Origin: HGM11416 sp045596285 | GTDB lineage: Bacteria; Bacillota; Clostridia; Christensenellales; Borkfalkiaceae | Reading direction: 5' to 3' | NCBI GenBank assembly: GCA_045596285.1 | Contig: JAZOCA010000012.1 | Location: forward strand, 1 to 6,148 | Length of the DNA: 6,148 nt | In this document: positions 1-5,744 of the stretch, piece after piece | Layout: the number at the start of each line of letters is the position of its first letter | Numbering within the stretch: position 1 is the first letter of the stretch | Notes under the pieces: generated by a model | The model's input: only the letters and a program-made list of their open reading frames with translations | Told to the model about the DNA's origin: nothing | Database searches by the model: none | Made by a program: the position numbers and the translations under genes

Positions 1-350
1 CCGAGTCTATCGTTGGTAGTTTTTGGAATTTCAATATAAACGTTAGTCAAGGTCAAAACACCACCCGTCTGTCCAGCGAACAACGCTGCCCAAGAGCCGC
101 TATCTCTACCAAATTGAGTGAAAGTTAAAACACAGTTTTCAACCGTTGCCGTTCTAGCACCATTACCTACCGCAAAGAAGCCTTCACCTGTAAAAGAAGC
201 GTCAATAAAGTTAATATTCTTTATAACAGCTCCGTTGCAGTTTGTAAAGAATGAAGAACCACTAAAGTTAGAAATGGTATAACCCTGACCATCTAAAACA
301 CCTGAGAATGACGAAGGAGTCCACTCTACGTCAGTCATATCAATATCTTC
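1..350 (-). repeat. Repeat unit 6, truncated by the window edge (residues 1489-1604)
   Basis: It begins with EDIDMTDVEWTPSSF. Signature FSGVLDGQGYTISN; rungs VIKNINFIDASFTG, ATVENCVLTF and LTLTNVYIEIP, ending at TNDRL where the window stops. It is more divergent than units 3 to 5 and in places closer to unit 2 (NGAVIKNINFIDASFTG against NGAKIININFIDASFTG). Two residues are missing just after the W-x-P motif relative to units 3 to 5. It continues beyond the edge, so further units may follow. Confidence 0.85.
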
Positions 351-3300
351 TGCCAATGCAAAGTATCCAGTGGTTGTAGTAGTAAGCGTAGAAATATTAT
401 CTTTGCTTAATTTAATAATATTTGTTTTAATTATTTCATTATCTAACGCAGATTGAATATTTTCTGGCAAATCATAGCCGTTTAACGCAATTTCTTCTTT
501 AACACTGAGGAAGAAGTAATCTTCGTTAAGTGTTCCAACTAAACCTTTACCATAAGTTGGGTTATCATAAACGTAGTTAACGTTGTTACCACTATCAGTT
601 GAGTGAATAGAGGCACAACCGCCTACCATATATACGTTTTCAAGAACGTAACCTGATCCTGCGTGGCAAGATATCATACCCATTCTACTATTCGCACTTG
701 CGGGCGCTTCGATATAAACGTTTTTAAGGTTTGCAACTCCTCCAGTTAAATATCCTGCTAAACTTGCCCAAGAACCGCTATCTCTACCAAATTGAGCAAA
801 TGCAAATATTGCATTTTCAACTTTGATTTCAGACGAAACGTTTGCGCTTGACAAGAAGCCTTTAGTTCCAGTAAACTTAACGTTTATGAAGTTTACGTTT
901 TTAATTTCTCCAGCGAAACCGCTAAAGAAGTTTGCACAAGTTAAGTTGCTGATGATATGACCTTGACCATCTAAAACGCCCGTGAAGGTTGCTGACGGAG
1001 TCCAAGTAATACCTGTCATATCAATATCTTCAGTCAATGCAAAGTATCCAGCGGTTGCAGTTGCAAGAGTTGAAATATTATCCTTGCCTATTTCGGTTAT
1101 ATTAATCTCAATTAGGTCATTATCTAATGCAGCTTGAATGTTTTCAGGTAATTCGTAGCCGTTTAATACAAGTTCTTCTTTAACCTTTAAGAAGAAGTAA
1201 TCTTCGTTAAGAGTTCCAACTAAACCTTTGCCGTAAGTTTCATTATCGTAGGTGTAATTTGCATTATTATCACTAGAAGTTGAGTGAATTGATCCGTTAC
1301 CACCTACCATATAAACGTTATCAAGTACGTATCCAGTTCCTGCGTTGCAAGAAATCATACCCATTCTATCATTTGAACTTACAGGTGCTTCGATGTAAAC
1401 ATTTTTAAGATTTGCAACTCCACCAGTTAATAATCCTACCAAGCTTGCCCATGATCCACTGTCTTTACCAAATTGCTTAAACGTGAATATAGCATTTTCA
1501 ACTTTAACTTCTGATGCAACATTTGCATTTGACAAGAAGCCTCTATTTCCAGTGAATGCTACGTTTATGAAGTTTACGTCTTTAATTTCACCAGCAAAAC
1601 CGCTAAAGAGTCTTTCACTAGTTAAGTTGCTAATAGTATGACCTTGACCGTCCAAAATACCAGTAAACGTTTCAGAAGGAGCCCAAGCAATGCCAGTCAT
1701 ATCAATATCTTCGGTTAGTCTATAATAACCAGTAGTTGCAGCTTGAAGAAGAGAAACGTTATCCTTAGTTACATCTACAACGTTAATTTCCAAAACGCCT
1801 GCATCTATTGCAGCTTGGATATTTTCTGGCAATTCATATCCACCAAGAACAATGGTTTCTTTAGTACCAAAGAAGAAATAATCTTCGTTAAGAGTTCCAA
1901 CTAAACCTTTGCCGTACGTTTCATTATCGTAGGTATAATTTGCATTATTATCACTAGAAGTTGAATGAATTGAGCCGTTGCCACCTACCATATAAACGTT
2001 TTCAAGTACATATCCAGTTCCTGCATTGCAAGAAATCATACCCATTCTATCGTTTGCACTTATAGGTGCTTCGATATAAACGTTTTTAAGGTTTGCAACT
2101 CCACCAGTTAATAACCCAACTAAGCTTGCCCATGATCCACTATCTTTACCAAATTGCTTAAATGTGAATATTGCATTTTCAATCTTAACTTCTGATGCAA
2201 CGTTTGCATTTGACAAGAAACCTCTATTTCCAGTAAATGCTACGTTTATGAAGTTTACGTCTTTAATTTCACCAACAAAACCGCTAAAGAGTCTTTCACA
2301 AGTTAAGTTGCTAATAGTATGACCTTGACCGTCCAAAATACCAGTAAACGTTTCAGAAGGAGTCCATTCAATGCCAGTCATATCAATATCTTCAACTAAC
2401 TTATAGTAACCAGTAGTTGCAGTTTGGAGAAGAGAAACGTTTTCTTTAGTTATATCTACAACGTTTATCTCTAAAACATTAGAATCTATTGCAGATTGTA
2501 TGTTTTCAGGCAAATCATACCCACCGAGAACGATTGCTTCTCTCGTTCCAAAGAAGAAATAATCTTCATCAAGCGTTCCAACTAAACCTTTGCCGTAGTC
2601 TGGGTTATCGTAAACGTAATTAACGTTATTTGCACTATCAGTAGAATGAATAGAGCCGTTACCGCCTACCATATATACGTTTTCAAGCACGTATCCCGTT
2701 CCAGCGTGGCAAGTAATCATACCCATCTTGGTATTAGTGCTTACGGGCGCGTCAATAAACACGTTTTTGAGGTTTGCAACACCGCCAATTAAATAACCTA
2801 CTAAACTAGAACATGGACCAGAAGCTCTACCAAACTGAGTAAACGTGAATATAGAGTTTTCAATAGTTATTCCAGCAGCTACGTTATTAGCAACGAGGAA
2901 ACCTTTATTTCCAGTAAAGCTAGCGTCAATAAAGTTAATATTAATAATCTTTGCACCGTTTAACTTATTGAACAAGTTATCACCAGTGAAGTTCTTAATA
3001 GTGTGACCTTTTCCGTCTAAAACGCCAACGAATTCCGAAGTAGGAGTCCAAGTACCGTCAAACGCCTCTGCAAAATCGATATCTTCAGTAAGCCAGAATT
3101 CTTCGGTAGTAGCAGTCTGCAACAATTCGATATTTTCACTATTTAATTTAACAGCGTAGTTAATGAATAACCTATCGAATGCATTTTTAAGCAAGAGTGT
3201 AGGCATATCGTCTAATCCTACCACCCCTTCTCCACCAAGAATTTCTGCTCTGGTAAATTTATTTACACTGCCAATAATTGAAGTGTTAATACTTACATGT

Positions 3301-4814
3301 TCTGGAACAAGTGGAAGCTCGGTATCACTAACACAGAAAACGTTAGAAGTAACGAGTGATTGAGAATAAAAACCACCGAGGAAAGAACTTCCCTTTATAG
3401 TAGAACTACTTAGAGATGCAACGTAAATTAAGATGTTTTTCAAAACTACGTCCGTTTCAGTAGGTCCTATAATAATTGAACTGTTGGTCGTTGCCATGCT
3501 AGCGACTTCAACTGCAATATTTTCAAAATGAGCTTTAGCAGCAGTTCTACCAGCGACTACGCTGTTCCAGCCCACTACGTTAGCTTTTTCAAAATTAATG
3601 TTTTTAATTACGGCTGTAGAACCAACCGAATAGAAAATACCACCTGAGTAGCTCAAAGAACCAGTCGTGAAGTTTTTGATTGTGAAACCTTGACCGTCAA
3701 ACGTTCCCATAAATCTATGGTCGTTATAGTTTCCAGTTCTTGCACCACCCCAATAATTTCTGCCGTTTGAGTTATCGTAATTAATAAGACTCATATCGAT
3801 ATCTTCTTTCAATACTACGTAACCCTCGGTCACCATTTCAAGTTCACGAATATTTTCTTGCGTAACAACAAGGTCAGGCGCAACCACTATTAGACTATAA
3901 TCAGCGTCACCCATATCAACGTATAATCTTTGAGGTTGACCTACGATAACTTCTGGTTTAAAGTCAGATACTAAATATTTTTCAGTTTGTGCATCGTAAA
4001 CAGCCGTTCCTTTAGTCGTACCAAGTCTAATCGGATATTCTGCACCGTCTTGAGGTTTATCCTCATCTTTAACGTGTGACATACTGAACTCAACAGTATT
4101 ATCAGCAGTATAAACGTAACCCAACAATTCATCAGAATGATATACCCTATTAGTCGTGTTAGCAATCAAAGTAATAGGTACTGAGCCCTTTCTATTGATC
4201 GCATTAAGATTAAACTCGTAAACAGCTGAATAATCAAAATCAAAAGTATCAAACAAAGTCTTTGAAGATAGATCAATTACTGAATCAGTACCATCAACAG
4301 ACGAACTTTTAACGATTGCATTAACGAATTCGTATTTATACCCTATGTCTACGGTTGCATCGTTTATTACGTTTACGTTACACCAGAATAATAAGTCGTT
4401 AAGCGTTAAAGAATCACCAATAAAGGTTGAATATTCAGCAAAAGCATCAAATCTAGGAAGTTCGGGATAACAAGCAATATCGCACTTTAATTCTGCGTTA
4501 CCGTTAGTTACTCTTTTAATGGTAAAAGAATAATCGGTTACTTCTTCAAACCTAAAAACTAAACTATCCCTTTTTTCGTTAGTTATTTGTTTTTGCTCTT
4601 TTGCATCATAATACGAAACGTAAAGTTCGTATTCTGCACCATACTCAGCGGGAATATATTCTCTAAAATGAATTTCGTTTCCGTAAGTTACTTGGGTGGG
4701 CAAAGTTTTAGTGAACTTGAATTCACTAGAACTTGCACAACCAATACCTAGCATAGAAACAAGCATTACAATAGCAAATACAAGCGCTGAAATAATTTTT
4801 GTTCTGCGTTTCAT
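1..4814 (-). CDS. Giant tandem-repeat surface lipoprotein, GLUG-like beta-helix, C-terminus outside window
   Basis: The frame is open from ATG at 4814 to the left edge: 1604 codons, no stop and no frameshift, so at least about 170 kDa. Residues 1-25 form a signal peptide (MKRRTK, then a hydrophobic core) ending at Cys26. Residues 26-336 look like beta-sandwich or Ig-like modules. From residue 337 there are six tandem units of 240, 231, 227, 227, 227 and at least 116 residues. Each opens with EDID(M/F), then W-x-P, then the GLUG-like signature (FTGILDGQGHTISN in unit 3), then rungs such as IKDVNFIN, VKIENAIF, ANLKNVYI and YVLENVYM. In family knowledge such rungs fold as right-handed beta-helices in secreted adhesins and surface proteins. 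No catalytic motif is recognised. The start is set by AAGGGAG five bases upstream. It follows the permease genes by 35 bases, so co-transcription is likely. Inferred role: glycan or surface binding outside the cell. Because the C-terminus is missing, a wall anchor cannot be excluded. The exact family is not identified. Confidence 0.9.
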   Translation of the reverse strand, partial: MKRRTKIISALVFAIVMLVSMLGIGCASSSEFKFTKTLPTQVTYGNEIHFREYIPAEYGAEYELYVSYYDAKEQKQITNEKRDSLVFRFEEVTDYSFTIKRVTNGNAELKCDIACYPELPRFDAFAEYSTFIGDSLTLNDLLFWCNVNVINDATVDIGYKYEFVNAIVKSSSVDGTDSVIDLSSKTLFDTFDFDYSAVYEFNLNAINRKGSVPITLIANTTNRVYHSDELLGYVYTADNTVEFSMSHVKDEDKPQDGAEYPIRLGTTKGTAVYDAQTEKYLVSDFKPEVIVGQPQRLYVDMGDADYSLIVVAPDLVVTQENIRELEMVTEGYVVLKEDIDMSLINYDNSNGRNYWGGARTGNYNDHRFMGTFDGQGFTIKNFTTGSLSYSGGIFYSVGSTAVIKNINFEKANVVGWNSVVAGRTAAKAHFENIAVEVASMATTNSSIIIGPTETDVVLKNILIYVASLSSSTIKGSSFLGGFYSQSLVTSNVFCVSDTELPLVPEHVSINTSIIGSVNKFTRAEILGGEGVVGLDDMPTLLLKNAFDRLFINYAVKLNSENIELLQTATTEEFWLTEDIDFAEAFDGTWTPTSEFVGVLDGKGHTIKNFTGDNLFNKLNGAKIININFIDASFTGNKGFLVANNVAAGITIENSIFTFTQFGRASGPCSSLVGYLIGGVANLKNVFIDAPVSTNTKMGMITCHAGTGYVLENVYMVGGNGSIHSTDSANNVNYVYDNPDYGKGLVGTLDEDYFFFGTREAIVLGGYDLPENIQSAIDSNVLEINVVDITKENVSLLQTATTGYYKLVEDIDMTGIEWTPSETFTGILDGQGHTISNLTCERLFSGFVGEIKDVNFINVAFTGNRGFLSNANVASEVKIENAIFTFKQFGKDSGSWASLVGLLTGGVANLKNVYIEAPISANDRMGMISCNAGTGYVLENVYMVGGNGSIHSTSSDNNANYTYDNETYGKGLVGTLNEDYFFFGTKETIVLGGYELPENIQAAIDAGVLEINVVDVTKDNVSLLQAATTGYYRLTEDIDMTGIAWAPSETFTGILDGQGHTISNLTSERLFSGFAGEIKDVNFINVAFTGNRGFLSNANVASEVKVENAIFTFKQFGKDSGSWASLVGLLTGGVANLKNVYIEAPVSSNDRMGMISCNAGTGYVLDNVYMVGGNGSIHSTSSDNNANYTYDNETYGKGLVGTLNEDYFFLKVKEELVLNGYELPENIQAALDNDLIEINITEIGKDNISTLATATAGYFALTEDIDMTGITWTPSATFTGVLDGQGHIISNLTCANFFSGFAGEIKNVNFINVKFTGTKGFLSSANVSSEIKVENAIFAFAQFGRDSGSWASLAGYLTGGVANLKNVYIEAPASANSRMGMISCHAGSGYVLENVYMVGGCASIHSTDSGNNVNYVYDNPTYGKGLVGTLNEDYFFLSVKEEIALNGYDLPENIQSALDNEIIKTNIIKLSKDNISTLTTTTTGYFALAEDIDMTDVEWTPSSFSGVLDGQGYTISNFSGSSFFTNCNGAVIKNINFIDASFTGEGFFAVGNGARTATVENCVLTFTQFGRDSGSWAALFAGQTGGVLTLTNVYIEIPKTTNDRL
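351..1031 (-). repeat. Repeat unit 5 (residues 1262-1488, 227 aa)
   Basis: Signature FTGVLDGQGHIISN; rungs EIKNVNFINVKF, IKVENAIFAF, ANLKNVYIEAP and YVLENVYMVGG. It is in register with units 3 and 4, with no length change. It has an extra Cys in VYMVGGCASIHS where the other units have Asn. The linker LSVKEEIALNGY matches the unit 4 type. The stretch TDSGNNVNYVYDNPTYG matches unit 2 rather than units 3 and 4. Confidence 0.88.
1032..1712 (-). repeat. Repeat unit 4 (residues 1035-1261, 227 aa)
   Basis: The core is almost the same as that of unit 3 (for example AFTGNRGFLSNANVASEVK and HSTSSDNNANYTYDNETYG are identical), with about nine in ten bases matching by eye. The linker switches to the type shared with unit 5: LKVKEE and LNGY in place of FGTKE and LGGY, and INITEIGKDNISTL in place of INVVDVTKDNVSLL. 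This switch marks a mosaic boundary close to the NEDYFF motif. Confidence 0.9.
1713..2393 (-). repeat. Repeat unit 3 (residues 808-1034, 227 aa)
   Basis: Signature FTGILDGQGHTISN; rungs EIKDVNFINVAF, VKIENAIFTF, ANLKNVYIEAP and YVLENVYMVGG. The aligned Asn/Asp of successive rungs are spaced about 16, 28, 31 and 28 residues apart. The first 165 or so residues differ from unit 4 at only about eight positions. The linker is of the FGTKE/LGGY type shared with unit 2. Its 681-base length is exactly that of units 4 and 5. Confidence 0.9.
2394..3086 (-). repeat. Repeat unit 2 (residues 577-807, 231 aa)
   Basis: The unit begins with EDIDFAEAFDGTWTP, four residues longer at this point than later units, which accounts for the 231-residue length. 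Signature FVGVLDGKGHTIKN; rungs IININFIDASFTG, ITIENSIFTF, ANLKNVFIDAP and YVLENVYMVGG. The end of its core (TDSANNVNYVYDNPDYG) resembles unit 5, while its linker (FGTREAIVLGGYDLPENIQ) resembles unit 3. Confidence 0.85.
3087..3806 (-). repeat. Repeat unit 1 (residues 337-576, 240 aa), most divergent
   Basis: The unit begins with EDIDMSLIN and carries the signature FMGTFDGQGFTIKN, followed by the rungs VIKNINFEKANV, AHFENIAVEV and VLKNILIYVA. It is the longest and least similar unit. It has a Gly/Asn-rich insertion before the signature (NSNGRNYWGGARTGNYND), and it lacks the MGM-I-(S/T)-C and VYMVGG elements found in units 2 to 5. It is best read as an old, N-terminal capping copy of the same beta-helix module. 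Confidence 0.8.
3807..4739 (-). other. N-terminal non-repeat region of the giant lipoprotein (residues 26-336)
   Basis: About 310 residues separate the lipid anchor from the first beta-helix unit. The stretch is rich in alternating polar/hydrophobic segments with Tyr, Val and Thr. Examples are YGNEIHF, YELYVSYYDAK and YSFTIKRV in the first third, and YEFNLNAINRKGSVPITL further on. It resembles two or three successive Ig-like or cadherin-like beta-sandwich modules as found in Bacillota surface proteins, acting as a stalk. No binding or catalytic residues are recognised. Residues 310-336 (DLVVTQENIRELEMVTEGYVVLK) already resemble the tail of the later repeat linkers (VVDITKENVSLLQTATTGYY), so the repeat architecture begins slightly before the first EDIDM. 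Confidence 0.5.
4740..4814 (-). other. Signal peptide, probable lipoprotein (SPase II) type
   Basis: Residues 1-25 have a basic n-region (MKRRTK), a hydrophobic h-region (IISALVFAIVMLVSML) and then G-I-G before Cys26, followed by a Ser-rich stretch (ASSSEF). This is the layout of a lipoprotein signal, with lipidation expected on Cys26. The lipobox is imperfect: position -3 is Gly where Leu/Val/Ile is usual, although -1 Gly and the Leu at -4 fit. If SPase II does not act here, a conventional SPase I cut nearby is the alternative. Export itself is well supported. Confidence 0.78.
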
Positions 4815-4819
4815 AGTTT

Positions 4820-4826
4820 CTCCCTT
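4820..4826 (-). promoter_or_regulatory. Ribosome binding site of the giant lipoprotein
   Basis: The minus strand reads AAGGGAG, then five bases (AAACT), then ATG at 4814. This is a strong Shine-Dalgarno match at good spacing and fixes the start. The 35-base gap to the upstream permease stop holds no convincing -35/-10 pair and no hairpin with a T-run, so read-through from the permease genes is the simplest expression model. Confidence 0.8.
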
Positions 4827-4849
4827 TTACATTTTTTATTAATATGTTT

Positions 4850-5734
4850 TTAGCCCTTCAAACCGCCAACAGACATATTTTGAATCATCAATTTTTGGCT
4901 TGCACCAAAAAGAACTAACGGAACTATTGCCGAAAGTATAATTGCACCGTATTTTTTTGCTTCGCCGTTTGTCCCAAGGAAAGCAGCACCTTGGTCAATT
5001 TCATATACACCGAAAGCAAGCGTAGGATACTTGGGCAAATAGATAAGCGGAGTACTATAGTTGCTCCATTGACTCATTACGTTACTTACGTAAAGCGCGA
5101 GCGCACACGGGAAAGCCTGTGGAAAGATAACGTATACGAAAGTTTGCAATAGTGTTGCGCCGTCGATATAAGCAGCGTCGCTATACCCCCTACTAACGTT
5201 CTTAAAATAACCGTACATAATGAGTGCCGCCATATCAAAGCCGCTAAAGAAAGTAATCATATATACTGGCGGGTTGTTTACCATATTCAGCGAACGCATT
5301 AACTTATACGCAGCAGGACCAGCACCTATAACTGGTATGGTTATTCTAAAAATTATAATTCCGTAGAAAAATTTATTGTATGGGGTTTTATATCTTGCAA
5401 GAGGATAAGCAACCATCATACTTGCTAAAATGTTTAACGCCTGTCCACCACACGCAAGCCAAAAGGTATTAAACGTCATAGTCCAAAACCCTGCTTTACC
5501 TACTTTAAACGAAGTAAAAATTTCGTTGTAAAAATGAATATTAAAAGCCTCAGGTAAGCCGTTAGGATTAAACGCAAACTCTTCAGTAGTCTTAAGCGAG
5601 TTCATAAAGCACCAAATAATTGGATACAAGCATAAGAACGAAAAGATGATGAACAGTACAAAATAAATTCCAAATACGACCTTTTGAGATTTGTCACTAG
5701 CGATTTTATTTCTTTTATTAATTTTAATAGCCAT
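4850..5734 (-). CDS. Carbohydrate ABC transporter permease, MalG/UgpE type
   Basis: Complete inner-membrane permease of 294 residues, a normal length for the MalG family (binding-protein-dependent transport, BPD_transp_1). It pairs with the MalF-like protein to form the sugar channel. Six hydrophobic segments are visible at roughly residues 19-44, 83-113, 122-146, 155-177, 199-221 and 262-283, after a basic N-terminus (MAIKINKRNK). The EAA loop that docks on the ATPase is clear at residues 186-193 (DAAYIDGA), with the downstream Phe-Pro at 204-205. The C-terminus VGGLKG fits the family's usual GG-x-KG ending. ATG at 5734 is preferred over TTG at 5746 (which would give 298 residues) because GAGG lies six bases upstream of the ATG. 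The substrate cannot be read from sequence; an oligosaccharide or glycoside is likely. The ATPase is not nearby, and such systems often share one encoded elsewhere. Confidence 0.95.
   Translation of the reverse strand: MAIKINKRNKIASDKSQKVVFGIYFVLFIIFSFLCLYPIIWCFMNSLKTTEEFAFNPNGLPEAFNIHFYNEIFTSFKVGKAGFWTMTFNTFWLACGGQALNILASMMVAYPLARYKTPYNKFFYGIIIFRITIPVIGAGPAAYKLMRSLNMVNNPPVYMITFFSGFDMAALIMYGYFKNVSRGYSDAAYIDGATLLQTFVYVIFPQAFPCALALYVSNVMSQWSNYSTPLIYLPKYPTLAFGVYEIDQGAAFLGTNGEAKKYGAIILSAIVPLVLFGASQKLMIQNMSVGGLKG
5120..5179 (-). other. EAA loop of the MalG-type permease
   Basis: This stretch encodes DAAYIDGA followed about 12 residues later by Phe-Pro. It corresponds to the consensus EAA-x-x-DGA of importer permeases, which forms the coupling helix contacting the nucleotide-binding subunit. 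All key positions are kept (Asp for Glu at the first), so the subunit looks functional. Confidence 0.85.
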
Positions 5735-5738
5735 AACA

Positions 5739-5744
5739 CACCTC
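5739..5744 (-). promoter_or_regulatory. Ribosome binding site of the MalG-type permease, overlapping the upstream stop
   Basis: The minus strand reads TTTTGAGGTGTGTTATG. The TGA at 5745-5743 ends the MalF-like gene, and GAGG (5744-5741) uses its last two bases, six bases before the ATG at 5734. The arrangement favours translational coupling of the two permeases, in keeping with a 1:1 complex, and decides the ATG start. Confidence 0.75.

Noticed and set aside
3163..3363. 66-residue open frame on the plus strand
   Set aside because: It lies opposite the continuous 1604-codon minus-strand frame, has no ribosome site and encodes low-complexity sequence with no recognisable motif; it is an antisense shadow.
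1..3806. CRISPR-like or satellite DNA array
   Set aside because: The period is about 681 bases, always a multiple of three, and the translated repeats are conserved protein modules; there are no short repeats separated by unique spacers.
3971..4165. 64-residue open frame on the minus strand
   Set aside because: It is in a different frame inside the N-terminal region of the giant lipoprotein, whose own frame is open with sensible composition here. It is a shadow, despite a hydrophobic start that mimics a membrane peptide.
1..4814. Frameshift or pseudogene in the long repeat gene
   Set aside because: The frame was followed codon by codon through all six units and stays open and in register from 4814 to the left edge; the missing end is only the window boundary.
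4815..4849. Promoter or terminator between the permease and the lipoprotein
   Set aside because: The A+T-rich 35 bases contain ATATTAATA, which could pass as a -10 box, but no -35 at proper distance and no stem-loop with a T-run; only the ribosome site is convincing.
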